From contig NZ_QAOV01000016.1 in assembly GCF_003050925.1 (NCBI RefSeq), positions 58,760-122,759 on the forward strand: a stretch of DNA of 64,000 bases, written 5' to 3'. Under the pieces are notes generated by a model. The model was given only the letters and a program-made list of their open reading frames with translations, did not search any database and had not been told where the DNA came from. The translations under genes were made by a program, and so were the position numbers. Each line of letters begins with the position of its first letter. Positions within the stretch are counted from its first letter, which is position 1. This document shows, in pieces, positions 17,050 through 26,490 of the stretch. Source of the stretch: Pseudomonas sp. GV085 (lineage in GTDB: Bacteria; Pseudomonadota; Gammaproteobacteria; Pseudomonadales; Pseudomonadaceae).

Positions 17050-18207
17050 CTAAAGCCGCATCGAGCCCAACAACCCTTGCAGGAAGTGTTCGCCGGCTTC
17101 CATCTGGCTGATCTCGATGAACTCGTCAGGCTTGTGCGCCTGTTCTATCGAGCCCGGGCCACAGACCACCACCGGCACATCCAGGCGTTGTTTGAACAGC
17201 CCGCCCTCAGTGCCGAATGAAACTTTGGCAGTGCCAATGTCCGGGGCGGCGAAGTTTTTCAGGAAGCGCACCGCTTCGACACTCGGGTGGGTATCAAGAC
17301 CCGGATAGACGTTCAGGGTTTCGATCTCGATATCCGCCACACTGGACAGCTTTTTGGCTTCGCGCACGATCACTTCGGCACGCTCGCGCATCTGTTCCAG
17401 GAACTGATCCAGGTCGTCCGCCGGCAAGTTACGCACTTCAAAATCCAGGGTGCACAAGTTCGGCACGATGTTCAGCGCCTTGCCGCCGATAATCTGCCCG
17501 ACATGCACAGTGCTGTAAGGCACGTCGTAATCGGTATCCTGAGCGCCCTGCTCTTGTAGCTGATGTTGGCTTTGACGCAGCGCAGCAATGAAATCGCAGG
17601 CCACATGAATCGCATTGACCGAGCGCGGTGCCAGGGAGGAATGTGCCTCCAGACCGCGACAGTAAGTGCGGTAAGAACCCTTGCCCTTGTGCCCGAGCAC
17701 AAACTGCATATTGGTCGGCTCACCGATCACGCACAGAAACGGCCGCACCGGTGCCAGGTGCAAAACGTCCAGTAAGCGTCGAACACCCACGCAGCCGATT
17801 TCTTCGTCATGGGACAGCGCCAGTTGCAATGGCCGACTCAATGAATGGTCGGCGGCGTCGAGCATGGAGTCGATGGCCAACGCGATAAAGCCCTTCATAT
17901 CGCAACTGCCACGCCCGTAAATCCGTCCGTCCTGCACCGTTGCCTGAAACGCTGGAAAGGTCCAGGCCTGCCCCGCTGCCGGCACCACGTCGGTATGACC
18001 GGACAGCAGAATCCCCGGCACTTCCCGCGGCCCGGTACTGGCGAAGAGGTTGGCTTTTTTGCCAGTGGAGTCCTTGACGATCAGCGACTCGATGCCCTTG
18101 GTCAGCAGCAGATCGCGCACGTATTCGATCAAGGCCATGTTCGACTCCGAAGAGACGGTGTCGTAGGCCATCAGACGTTTGAGAATGTCCAGCACGCGGG
18201 GTTTCAT
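17050..18207 (-). CDS. acetylornithine deacetylase (ArgE/M20 family)
   Basis: A 385-residue M20-family metallohydrolase of the ArgE type, which removes the acetyl group from N-acetylornithine or related N-acyl amino acids. Metal-binding and catalytic motifs are present: LLSGHTDVVP (first His and Asp), GRGSCDMKGF (bridging Asp), and SHDEEIGCVG (general-base Glu pair). GGAG precedes the ATG, which overlaps the stop of the upstream FAD-subunit gene by 4 bases. It is the last gene of the ten-gene operon. Because the operon also imports and oxidises a peptide- or opine-like compound, the true substrate may be an N-acyl or N-carboxyalkyl amino acid; that is inference. Confidence 0.87.
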   Translation of the reverse strand: MKPRVLDILKRLMAYDTVSSESNMALIEYVRDLLLTKGIESLIVKDSTGKKANLFASTGPREVPGILLSGHTDVVPAAGQAWTFPAFQATVQDGRIYGRGSCDMKGFIALAIDSMLDAADHSLSRPLQLALSHDEEIGCVGVRRLLDVLHLAPVRPFLCVIGEPTNMQFVLGHKGKGSYRTYCRGLEAHSSLAPRSVNAIHVACDFIAALRQSQHQLQEQGAQDTDYDVPYSTVHVGQIIGGKALNIVPNLCTLDFEVRNLPADDLDQFLEQMRERAEVIVREAKKLSSVADIEIETLNVYPGLDTHPSVEAVRFLKNFAAPDIGTAKVSFGTEGGLFKQRLDVPVVVCGPGSIEQAHKPDEFIEISQMEAGEHFLQGLLGSMRL

Positions 18208-19358
18208 GAGACCTTGCTCCGTTGCTCGACTGAGGAGGCGAACCGGTTGATGGAGAACGGCGAAATCGAAGTGCTGGTGCTGCCGGTGCTGATCAGTTCC
18301 GCCATCACATCGCCCACCCCCGGCCCAAGCTGGAAGCCATGACCGCTGAAACCGAACGCATAGAACAAACCATCAACGGTGCCGCTTGGCCCCATCACCG
18401 GCAGGGAATCAGGCAGGTAACCTTCGATACCACTCCAGACCCGAATGATGTTCAGGTTGCCGACACCCGGCAGCAGGCGACGCATCTGATCGAACTGATT
18501 GAGAATGCTGCGAGGCTCGACATAGGCCCGGCGGTTGAGCATGTCCGGTTCGCTGCGATAGCCGCCACCGATGATGATGTTTCCACGGGGTATTTGACGG
18601 AAATAAATCACTTCCTCGGGAATCCTGGTATAGACACCGATGACTGTCGGCAAGGCGTAAGGCACTGGCTCGGTCACGGCCATTTGCGGACCATGGGTCT
18701 CCAGCGGCACCGGTTCGCCGAATTGCGCCGAGAGTTTTTGGCCCCAGGCGCCAGCGGTGATCAACAGCTGAGCGGCGCAGAACTGACGACCGTCGGTGGT
18801 GCTGATGTGGAACTCACCGCCGACCTTTTGCACCTCGGACACTTCAGTGCGCTCTTCGATCTGCGCACCGAGGCGTCGTGCCGCGCGGGCAAATGCCGGG
18901 GCCGCCAGACGCGGGTTGGCATGCCCATCGTGGGGGGCATAAGAGCCGCCTTTCACATCCGGGCCGAGAAACGGAAAGCGCTTATGTAATTCGTCGCCAC
19001 TAAAGATCTTCAGCTCCAGCTGCTCTGCCTCAGGGGCGTCTGCGTAGGCTTGCAGTTCGGCGATCTCGTCTTCGCGGTAACACACCCGCATATGCCCACT
19101 GGCGATGAATTCCAGGTCATCGTCGATCAGCTCCGGCAGACGCTTCCATAACGCCCAGGAACGATTGGCCAGTTCCAGCTGCCCGAGATAACGCCCTTGG
19201 CGTCGCACGTTGCCGAAATTCACGCCGCTGGCGTACTGACCGATCTGGTCGCGCTCCAGCAAGATCACCGACTGCCCGCGCAGGCGCAGGAAAAACGCCG
19301 CCGCCGAGCCCATCAGGCCGCCGCCGACAATCACGACATCGGCTTTCTGTACCGTCAT
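18204..19358 (-). CDS. FAD-dependent oxidoreductase, DadA-like subunit (opine oxidase B / D-hydroxyproline dehydrogenase beta type)
   Basis: A 384-residue flavoprotein of the DadA/sarcosine-oxidase family. The N-terminal FAD-binding motif VVIVGGGLMGSAAAFFL, an ERDQIGQYASGVNFG segment and the C-terminal FGFSGHGFQLGPGVGD FAD contact are present. It forms the substrate-oxidising subunit in three-part enzymes such as opine oxidase (OoxB) or D-hydroxyproline dehydrogenase. The other two parts are encoded directly upstream (19355 and 20728). The start at 19358 has GGAGG and overlaps the upstream stop by 4 bases (ATGA), which argues for coupled translation and equal subunit amounts. The frame upstream to 19481 is a shadow. 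Confidence 0.88.
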   Translation of the reverse strand: MTVQKADVVIVGGGLMGSAAAFFLRLRGQSVILLERDQIGQYASGVNFGNVRRQGRYLGQLELANRSWALWKRLPELIDDDLEFIASGHMRVCYREDEIAELQAYADAPEAEQLELKIFSGDELHKRFPFLGPDVKGGSYAPHDGHANPRLAAPAFARAARRLGAQIEERTEVSEVQKVGGEFHISTTDGRQFCAAQLLITAGAWGQKLSAQFGEPVPLETHGPQMAVTEPVPYALPTVIGVYTRIPEEVIYFRQIPRGNIIIGGGYRSEPDMLNRRAYVEPRSILNQFDQMRRLLPGVGNLNIIRVWSGIEGYLPDSLPVMGPSGTVDGLFYAFGFSGHGFQLGPGVGDVMAELISTGSTSTSISPFSINRFASSVEQRSKVS

Positions 19359-20746
19359 GGCGACACCTCCTCGGTGAGTATCGAAAGGGGTTTGACCGGC
19401 GCCTGCCCCCGTTGTCGGCCGACCTGTTGCACGCTGACGCCCGCGGCAGCGGCAATCACCTCTGCCCCGGCCTGCGAGCAATAACGCCCCTGGCAGCGGC
19501 CCATACCGACCCGACTGAAGGCCTTGGCCCGGTTGACTTCACAGGCCCCCTTCTCACTGACGGTCCGACGCAACTCGCCGGCCGTGATCATTTCGCAGCG
19601 GCAGACGATCGCCTCATCCGGCAGCGCTTTGGCCTGGGCAGAAGGCCACGGAAACGCCTGGGCCAGTCCGAGACGAAACTGATCCATTACCGCCAGCACG
19701 TGCCGTTGTTCGTCGCGCAACCCGACGTTCATCGGTTGCTGCTGATCCTCCAGCAGCGCCATGGCCACCAGTCTCCCGGCGTGTTCGGCCGCATCGGCGC
19801 CGCGAATCTTCGAACCGTCACCGGCGGCATACACACCGCTGACCGAGCTCCGGCCGTCTTCATCCGTAGCCAACCACCATTGGCTCGACGCTTCATCGAA
19901 GCGCATACGGCAACCGGCCAGGTCGGCCAATTGAGTTTCCGGGCGCAGGTGATAACCCAGCGCGACGGCATCGCAATCCACCGTCAAGGTCTCACCACGT
20001 GCCGTGCGCACGCGTACGCCACTGACACCGCTGGCCGCATCGCCCTGCACTTGAAGCGGCGAAATGCCCAGATGCACCGGGATCTTCGCGCGATACAACT
20101 GCGCCAATAACTTCATCCCGGTGAACAGCAACCCCGGGCGCGCCAGCAGTTTCGGCATGGCAAGGATGCGTTTGCTCAGAGGCGAAGTGTCGAGCACTGC
20201 CGCGACCTTCGCTCCCGCCTTCACATACTGACTGGCAACCAGATACAGCAAAGGCCCGCTGCCCATGAACACCACGCGGTGGCCGATGGACACAGCCTGA
20301 GATTTCAGGGCGATCTGCGCACCGCCGAGACTATACGTGCCCGCCAACTGCCAGCCTTCGATCGGCATCAAGCGGTCGGTGGCACCGGTGCAGAGGATCA
20401 GCGCGTCGTAATCCACTGTCGAGTGCTTGCCCTGGCTGACACAGCACAATTGCCCCGGTGTCAGGTTCCACACCAGCGTGTCCGGGCGATAGTCGATCTG
20501 CCCGCGCAAACGATCGAAGCTCTGGTGCAGGTCGTTGGCCTTGGCGGCTTCGGTACCATACAGCGTGGCGTAATCCCGGGTAAAACCTTCGGGCTGGCGA
20601 CGGTAGATCTGCCCGCCATCCCGGCGATTCTCGTCGATCAGGATGGGCTTTAATCCAGCGGCGACCAGGGTTTCGGCACAACGTGTACCGGCCGGCCCGG
20701 CGCCGACGATAACGACTCGATGAGTGCTCAGCCGCGCAGTGGCCAT
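19355..20746 (-). CDS. FAD/NAD(P)-binding oxidoreductase with BFD-like 2Fe-2S domain (opine oxidase A type)
   Basis: A 463-residue protein: two dinucleotide-binding domains (VVIVGAGPAGTRCAETL near residue 12; VVFMGSGPLLYLVA near 175), a GVYAAGDGSKIRGADAAEHAG flavin segment, and a C-terminal BFD-like domain with cysteines CRCE and GRCQGRYC. It matches OoxA/HcnB-type alpha subunits of heteromeric flavo-dehydrogenases. It overlaps the 2Fe-2S gene before it by 19 bases and the beta subunit after it by 4. It probably passes electrons between the beta-subunit flavin, the Fe-S centres and the respiratory chain. Confidence 0.9.
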   Translation of the reverse strand: MATARLSTHRVVIVGAGPAGTRCAETLVAAGLKPILIDENRRDGGQIYRRQPEGFTRDYATLYGTEAAKANDLHQSFDRLRGQIDYRPDTLVWNLTPGQLCCVSQGKHSTVDYDALILCTGATDRLMPIEGWQLAGTYSLGGAQIALKSQAVSIGHRVVFMGSGPLLYLVASQYVKAGAKVAAVLDTSPLSKRILAMPKLLARPGLLFTGMKLLAQLYRAKIPVHLGISPLQVQGDAASGVSGVRVRTARGETLTVDCDAVALGYHLRPETQLADLAGCRMRFDEASSQWWLATDEDGRSSVSGVYAAGDGSKIRGADAAEHAGRLVAMALLEDQQQPMNVGLRDEQRHVLAVMDQFRLGLAQAFPWPSAQAKALPDEAIVCRCEMITAGELRRTVSEKGACEVNRAKAFSRVGMGRCQGRYCSQAGAEVIAAAAGVSVQQVGRQRGQAPVKPLSILTEEVSP

Positions 20747-21036
20747 ATCGCCTCCGGTTGTGTGGTGACAATATCCAGGCCTTCACGGACCTCATTGGAA
20801 CAGGCGCGTAGACGCTCGCCGCTGCGGGTCCAGACCCAACAGTCCTGGCAGGCTCCCATCAGGCAGAAACCGGCGCGGCGGCCCGAATCGAACTCCGATT
20901 GGCGCAAGGCCGAACCCTGAGTCAGCAACGCGACCATCAGCGTATCGCCCTGCAGCGCCTCGATAGGCTTGCCGTCTACCTGAAGTTTGATGATGGGCCG
21001 GCCCTGTTCGGCCAGCCTTACGAAACGCCCGTTCAT
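20728..21036 (-). CDS. (2Fe-2S)-binding small subunit of the FAD dehydrogenase complex
   Basis: A 102-residue ferredoxin-like protein with the plant-type 2Fe-2S cysteine set CLMGACQDC and a later Cys in ERLRAC. It matches the gamma subunit of opine oxidase or D-hydroxyproline dehydrogenase type enzymes (HcnA-like). The start at 21036 has GGGAGCC before it and overlaps the stop of the ATPase gene (ATGA at 21033-21036); a start at 21108 would lie inside that gene. It completes a three-subunit complex with the two genes that follow. Confidence 0.88.
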   Translation of the reverse strand: MNGRFVRLAEQGRPIIKLQVDGKPIEALQGDTLMVALLTQGSALRQSEFDSGRRAGFCLMGACQDCWVWTRSGERLRACSNEVREGLDIVTTQPEAIWPLRG

Positions 21037-22877
21037 GCATAGGCTCCCACGGTCATGCTGTTGGAATCCTGCTGAGCTTTCAGCAGCTCGGCACTGTCGT
21101 GATGGCAAAGGACTTCACTGCCGCCAACGATCATCCGACGGTCCGGCGCAACGCAATTGCACAGGCCGTCGACCCGCACCGGGCAGCGATTGAGGAAGGT
21201 GCACAACCCTGGCACATTGGCCTTCGCACCTATAGGCGGCAGCGTGCCACAGGTCGTTGTTCCGCAGCTTTCCAGCCAGCCCTGACGCAACTCCGGCACC
21301 GAATGGATCAACAGGTCGGTATAGGGATGGAAGGGTGCTTCAGCGTACGATTGTCGAGTACCGGCCTGAATCTTGTGGCCGCTGTACATCACCACAATGT
21401 CGTCGCACAGGGCTCGCACGGTGGAGATGTCATGGCTGATGAACAGATAGGACACGCCCAGTTGCTGACGCAGGTCGCGCAACAGTTCGAGAATCGCTGC
21501 ACCGACCACGGTATCCAGTGCCGAGGTCACCTCGTCGCAGAGAATCAGATCCGGTTTGGCCGCCAGGGCCCGGGCCAGATTGACCCGTTGTTTCTGCCCG
21601 CCGGACAGTTCGTTCGGACGACGTTCAGCCAGCGTGCGCGGCAAACGAACGAGATCCAGCAACTCACCGATACGCTCGCGCAAAGCCGCACCCTTGAGGC
21701 CGAAGTACATCTTCAGCGGGCGACTCAGAATAGTGCTGACGCTGTGCATCGGGTTGAGTGCGGTGTCGGCATTCTGAAAGACCATTTGAATGCGTCGGAA
21801 CTGCTCGTCGGTGCGCGACGACAGGCTGCCTCCCAGGGGCTGGCCATCGAAGGTCAGCCCACCGAGGGCCGGCGCCAACAACCCGGCCACAACCCGCGCC
21901 AAAGTCGACTTGCCAGAACCTGACTCACCGATGACGCCAATCGCCTGGCCTCTGCGAACCGTCAGATCAATGTCCTCCAATACCAGGATCGATGGCATGC
22001 CATGCGCGTTTTTGTTGCCGTAACCGGCGGTCAGTCCCTGGATAGTCAGCAAAGGCGTGTCTTCAGCGACACCGCAGGGTGGACGGATGGTGGTGTCCGG
22101 CCGTGCTGCCGCCAGCAAGCTGCGGGTGTATTCGTGGGCCGGGCCTTTAAGCAAGGGTGCCGTGGCGCTCTGTTCGAAGATCTCGCCACCATTGAGCACC
22201 ACGATCTGATCGGCCATCTGCGCCACTACGGCCAAGTCGTGGGAGACGTAGACCGCCGTCGCGCCACGTTCACGGACCACCCGTTTAAAGGCGCGCAGCA
22301 CATCGATCTGGGTGGTCACATCAAGCGCCGTCGTCGGTTCGTCGAGCACCACCAGCAATGGATCGCTGATCAGCGCCATGGCCGCCATCACACGTTGCAG
22401 TTGCCCACCGGAAACCTGATGAGGGTAACGCTGGCCAATGTGATCGGGGTCTGGCAGGGCCAGGTCGCGGAACAACTCGATGGCCTTGGCCTCAAGCACA
22501 GTCCTGCTGCCCAGGCCATGAATCAACGCGCCCTCCACCACTTGGTCGATAAGTTTTTTCGCCGGATTGAACGCCGCGGCGGCGCTCTGGGCGATGTACG
22601 ACACACGGTTGCCGCGCAAGCCTTGCAGCTCGCCTTCGCTCAACGCCAGCATGTCGTGTTCGCCGATCTGCACCACCCCGCCCGCCAACCGACAACCGCG
22701 TCGGGCATAACCGAGTAACGCAAGGGCGATAGTGGTCTTGCCGGAGCCGGACTCACCGATCAACGCCAGCACTTCGCCTTTCTGCAGGGAGAAGCTTACG
22801 CCCTTGACGATTTCCACATCACCGAGCTCGCCACAGGCGACCACTCGCAGGTCCTGAACGCTAATTAATGCACTCAT
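21033..22877 (-). CDS. peptide/opine-type ABC transporter, fused double ATPase
   Basis: A 614-residue cytoplasmic protein with two ABC ATPase domains, equivalent to DppD and DppF joined in one chain. Walker A motifs are GESGSGKTT (about residue 38) and GESGSGKST (about residue 325). The matching signatures are VSGGQLQRV and LSGGQKQRV, each with its Walker B and switch His (VLDEPTTALD; LCDEVTSALD). The C terminus has the oligopeptide-transporter extension with cysteines (CTFLNRCPVR, then CHH). It begins one base after the permease stop and powers import with the two permeases and binding protein encoded upstream. Confidence 0.93.
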   Translation of the reverse strand: MSALISVQDLRVVACGELGDVEIVKGVSFSLQKGEVLALIGESGSGKTTIALALLGYARRGCRLAGGVVQIGEHDMLALSEGELQGLRGNRVSYIAQSAAAAFNPAKKLIDQVVEGALIHGLGSRTVLEAKAIELFRDLALPDPDHIGQRYPHQVSGGQLQRVMAAMALISDPLLVVLDEPTTALDVTTQIDVLRAFKRVVRERGATAVYVSHDLAVVAQMADQIVVLNGGEIFEQSATAPLLKGPAHEYTRSLLAAARPDTTIRPPCGVAEDTPLLTIQGLTAGYGNKNAHGMPSILVLEDIDLTVRRGQAIGVIGESGSGKSTLARVVAGLLAPALGGLTFDGQPLGGSLSSRTDEQFRRIQMVFQNADTALNPMHSVSTILSRPLKMYFGLKGAALRERIGELLDLVRLPRTLAERRPNELSGGQKQRVNLARALAAKPDLILCDEVTSALDTVVGAAILELLRDLRQQLGVSYLFISHDISTVRALCDDIVVMYSGHKIQAGTRQSYAEAPFHPYTDLLIHSVPELRQGWLESCGTTTCGTLPPIGAKANVPGLCTFLNRCPVRVDGLCNCVAPDRRMIVGGSEVLCHHDSAELLKAQQDSNSMTVGAYA

Positions 22878-22878
22878 T

Positions 22879-23751
22879 TCAATGACCTCCCGAACGTCGA
22901 CTACGTCGCGACGACAGTCGGTCGATAAACAGATTCACACCGATGGTCAGGGTGCCGATGGCCAACGCCGGAATCACGATGGCCGGCGCCCCCTGGTTGA
23001 GACCGCCGATGTTCTCGCGAACCAGCGAGCCGAGGTCGGCATCCGGTGGTTGCACACCCAACCCGAGGAAACTCATGCCACTGAGCAGCAGCACGATGAA
23101 GCCAAAGCGCAAACCCAGGTCCGTCAGCACCGGGTTGAGCATGTTCGGCAGGATTTCCACGCAGGCGATGTACAGCCGACGCTCGCCGCGAGTACGGGCC
23201 ACTTGCACATATTCCAGCGCTTCGATGTTCACCGCCATGCTGCGGGCGATGCGGAATGCGCCCGGGGTGAAGCTCAATACCGCCGTGCAGATCAGCAAGG
23301 TGACCGAGGAGCCGAAGGCCGAGACCATGATCAGCGCCAGCATCTTGCTGGGGATTGAAATGAAAGCGTCCATCAGGCGACTGATCAACTCATCCAGCCA
23401 CTTCGGCGACACCACCGACAGCAACGCGAAGCTGGTCCCCAGACCGCTGGCCAACACCGCCGCCACCAAGGCCAGGCCGACGGTGAATCGTGCGCCGACG
23501 AGGATCCGGCTGAGCATGTCGCGGCCCAGGTAATCGGTGCCGAACGGGTAAGTAGCGCTCAGGGTGTCGAAGACATTATCAGAGACCACTTCCCCGACCG
23601 GATGCGGTGCCAGCCATGGGCCGAAGATGGCCACCAGCAACCAGATCACACATATCGCAGCGCCGATCAGGCCGACCCAGGACGATCCGTGGGAAACCTT
23701 GCCCAGTGCCAATTTGGTAGTAGTCGGCGATTTCACAATGAGATTGTTCAT
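22879..23751 (-). CDS. ABC transporter permease, DppC type
   Basis: A 290-residue inner-membrane permease of the binding-protein-dependent peptide/nickel/opine family. The N-terminal hydrophobic helix (WVGLIGAAICVIWLLVAIFG) is followed by the family's FGTDYLGRDMLSRILVGAR stretch. The EAA loop, which docks to the ATPase, lies in YVQVARTRGERRLYIACVEILPN. The start at 23751 overlaps the stop of the DppB-type gene by 4 bases. It forms the channel with that partner. Confidence 0.92.
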   Translation of the reverse strand: MNNLIVKSPTTTKLALGKVSHGSSWVGLIGAAICVIWLLVAIFGPWLAPHPVGEVVSDNVFDTLSATYPFGTDYLGRDMLSRILVGARFTVGLALVAAVLASGLGTSFALLSVVSPKWLDELISRLMDAFISIPSKMLALIMVSAFGSSVTLLICTAVLSFTPGAFRIARSMAVNIEALEYVQVARTRGERRLYIACVEILPNMLNPVLTDLGLRFGFIVLLLSGMSFLGLGVQPPDADLGSLVRENIGGLNQGAPAIVIPALAIGTLTIGVNLFIDRLSSRRSRRSGGH

Positions 23752-24704
23752 TGATTTCTCAGCCTCGGATTGGAAAGAATCGCGCACAGGTCGGCAATCA
23801 GCACCAACGTCAAATACGCCGTACAAAACAACATGGTGCAGGCTTGAACCAGGGCCATGTCGCGGTTGGTCACGGCATCGACCATCAGGCTGGCGATGCC
23901 GGGGTAGTTAAAGATCGTTTCAACGATCACCACCCCGCCCAACAGGTAAGACAGGCTCAGGGCGATGGCATTGGCAATGGGTCCGATGGCGTTGGGCAAG
24001 GCATGGCGTAAAACGATCCGAATCTTGCTCACACCTTTGAGCCGGGCCATTTCCACGTAAGCGCTGTCGAGCTGATCAATCACTGCCGCCCGGGTCATGC
24101 GCGACATTTGCGCGACGATGACGCAGCACAACGTCATCACCGGCAACGCGTAAGTGCGCATGAATTGCCAGGGTGAAGTGATGTCACTGGCGTAGGACAG
24201 CGCCGACAACCAACCCAGGTTCACCGCGAAAATCAGAACCGCCAGGGTCGCGACCAGAAACTCCGGCACCGCAACCATGGTCAAGGTGAAAAAGCTCAGG
24301 AAACTGTCGATGCGCCCTCCCCGGCCCATGGCCGAACCGATGCCCAGAAACAACGCCACCGGTACTGACACCAGCGCCGTCGCGGCCGCAAGCATCAAGG
24401 TATTGGGCAGACGCCCGGCCATCAAGTCACTGACCGGCATGGCGTTGGACACCGACTGCCCCATATCACCGCTAAGCAGGTTCATCAACCAGTGCAGGTA
24501 ACGCAACACACCGGGCTGATCCAGCCCCATTTTCAGGCGCAAGGCGGCCACTTGTTCCGGCGTGGCGAACTGCCCCAGAGACTGTTGCGCCGCGTCCCCC
24601 GGCAGCACCGCCGTGATGGCGAACACCACCATGGACACAATCAACAAGGTCACGATCGCCGCGCCCAGGCGCCGGCCGATCAACCACAGTGTGTTGCTGT
24701 TCAT
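23748..24704 (-). CDS. ABC transporter permease, DppB type
   Basis: A 318-residue inner-membrane permease. It opens with the family's IGRRLGAAIVTLLIVSMVVFA helix and has the EAA-loop region YVEMARLKGVSKIRIVLRHALPN. The frame extends up to 25073 as a shadow of the binding-protein gene; the start at 24704 has GAGGATAGGG before it. It pairs with the DppC-type permease downstream. It follows the binding-protein gene by 46 bases. Confidence 0.92.
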   Translation of the reverse strand: MNSNTLWLIGRRLGAAIVTLLIVSMVVFAITAVLPGDAAQQSLGQFATPEQVAALRLKMGLDQPGVLRYLHWLMNLLSGDMGQSVSNAMPVSDLMAGRLPNTLMLAAATALVSVPVALFLGIGSAMGRGGRIDSFLSFFTLTMVAVPEFLVATLAVLIFAVNLGWLSALSYASDITSPWQFMRTYALPVMTLCCVIVAQMSRMTRAAVIDQLDSAYVEMARLKGVSKIRIVLRHALPNAIGPIANAIALSLSYLLGGVVIVETIFNYPGIASLMVDAVTNRDMALVQACTMLFCTAYLTLVLIADLCAILSNPRLRNQ

Positions 24705-24750
24705 CACCCTATCCTCATGCAATGTAGCTGCAGCAAAAACCCGACTTTCA

Positions 24751-26397
24751 TCAAGCGTCCAGCCAGACCTGCTCGGCAAACATGTACCCCATGAAACCGC
24801 CCAGGGGGTTGGTGCCGTAGCCCTTGACTCGCTGATCGGCGCCATCGATGTTGCTGATGAACACCGGCACGCCGATACCGCTGTGCTCATGCACCAGGGT
24901 TTGCATATCTGCGTACATCTTGCCGCGCTTGGCCTCGTCGGTTTCACCTCGGGCTTGTACCAACAGTTGGTCGAACTGTTCGTTTTTCCAGCCGGACTCA
25001 TTCCAGGGTGCTGTCGACTGGAAGAACTGCGAGAAAAGCATGTCGGCATTGGGCCGCGGATTGATGTTGCCAAAGCTCAGCGGGTGCTTCGCCCAATGGT
25101 TGGACCAGTAGCCATCGCTCGGCAGGCGGTTGACGTCGAGCTTGAGCCCCGCCTGTTTGGCTGACTGCTGCAGCAGCACGGCGATGTCCACCGAACCGGT
25201 CGCAGCCGGCGAGCACATCAGCGGCATGGTAATGCTTTCCATGCCGGCCTTTTTGAGCAGGAACTTGGCTTTTTCCGGATCGTAGGCACGTTGTGGCAGG
25301 TCGGCGTTGAAGAAGCGCGCACCGGGTGCGATCGGGTGATCGTTGCCGACCCTGGCGTAGCCACGGAAAATCGCCGACTTGATCTGCTCGCGGTCCAGCA
25401 AGTATTTCATGGCCTGGGTGAATTCCGGGCTTTGGCCTGGCAGCTGGTCCTGACGAATGATCAGGTCAGTGTAGTTACCCGACGGCGAGTCCACTACCTG
25501 ATGCCTGGTGCTGCCCTTGATGCGAACCGTTGAACGCGGGTTAACCTCGTTGACGATGTGTACGTCGCCCGACAACAGGGCGTTGACCCGTGACGACTCG
25601 TCGGCAATGGCAATAAATTCGATCTCGTCCAGATAGGGCAAGCCGGGTTTCCAGTAATTGGAATTGCGCACACCAATCGAACGCACCCCTGGCTTGAACT
25701 CCTTGGCCTTGAACGGGCCGGTACCGATGCCCTGGCTGAAATCGCTCGTACCCTCGGGAACGATCAACATGTGAGAGATGGCAAGAACCGACGGCAATTC
25801 AGCATTCGGGCCGCTCAATTGTATCTGCACTTCGTGCGTGCCGACGGCCTTGACCTCGGCGAACTGCGACGCCAGCGGCAGGACCTTGGAGCCGGTGATC
25901 GGGTCCTTGTGCCGCAACAGGGAAAACACCACGTCAGCGGCGGTCAGGGGCTTGCCGTTGTGGAAGGTCACTTCCTTGCGCAGGCTGATCACCCAGAGCG
26001 TGGCGTCAGTGGTTTCGATACGCTCGGCCAGCTCCAGTTGCGGCACCATATGGCTGTCGAAACGGGTCAGGCCGTTGTAGAACATGTAATGGCGCACGTA
26101 GTCGGTGGACGACGAACCTTTGGCTGGATCCAGGGTGTCGGCGGTGGAACTGGACGAGCCTGCGACGCGGATACGACCGCCGGGCTTGCCTTTGCCAGGG
26201 CTTGCACCTTCATCATCGGCAAACAGTTTGCCAGCGGCGCCGAACAGACTGCCAGCCCCCACTGCGGCCACCCCTGCCAACCCCAGCATTTGCAACGCAT
26301 TGCGGCGTGACATGCCGCGATTGAGCCCTTCAAAAACACGCAGACTTTCTTCACCGGTGATCAACTGGGAGTCGATATTCTTTTTATCGTCAGTCAT
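24751..26397 (-). CDS. ABC transporter substrate-binding protein, family 5, with Tat-type signal
   Basis: A 548-residue periplasmic binding protein of the peptide/nickel/opine family (SBP_bac_5). It has an unusually long polar N terminus (about 30 residues) followed by MSRRNALQMLGLAGVAAVG, a twin-arginine signal, so it is likely exported folded. Family landmarks include TLDPAKGSSSTDYV near the mature N terminus, LRKEVTFHNGKPLTAADVVF and FSLLRHKDPITG. It supplies the ligand to the two permeases and the fused ATPase encoded next. Together with the dehydrogenase and deacetylase the ligand is probably a small amino acid conjugate, not a normal dipeptide. Confidence 0.9.
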   Translation of the reverse strand: MTDDKKNIDSQLITGEESLRVFEGLNRGMSRRNALQMLGLAGVAAVGAGSLFGAAGKLFADDEGASPGKGKPGGRIRVAGSSSSTADTLDPAKGSSSTDYVRHYMFYNGLTRFDSHMVPQLELAERIETTDATLWVISLRKEVTFHNGKPLTAADVVFSLLRHKDPITGSKVLPLASQFAEVKAVGTHEVQIQLSGPNAELPSVLAISHMLIVPEGTSDFSQGIGTGPFKAKEFKPGVRSIGVRNSNYWKPGLPYLDEIEFIAIADESSRVNALLSGDVHIVNEVNPRSTVRIKGSTRHQVVDSPSGNYTDLIIRQDQLPGQSPEFTQAMKYLLDREQIKSAIFRGYARVGNDHPIAPGARFFNADLPQRAYDPEKAKFLLKKAGMESITMPLMCSPAATGSVDIAVLLQQSAKQAGLKLDVNRLPSDGYWSNHWAKHPLSFGNINPRPNADMLFSQFFQSTAPWNESGWKNEQFDQLLVQARGETDEAKRGKMYADMQTLVHEHSGIGVPVFISNIDGADQRVKGYGTNPLGGFMGYMFAEQVWLDA

Positions 26398-26490
26398 GTC
26401 AGTCCAACCTTTCGCAAATGATAAGGCTCAAGTGCTGGCGATTAAGCGCAGCGTGATTGAAACGTAAAAATGAGAAGCAACCACATGAAC

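Noticed and set aside
21033..22877. The fused double ATPase as a novel gene fusion
   Set aside because: Fused DppD-DppF type proteins are common in this transporter family.
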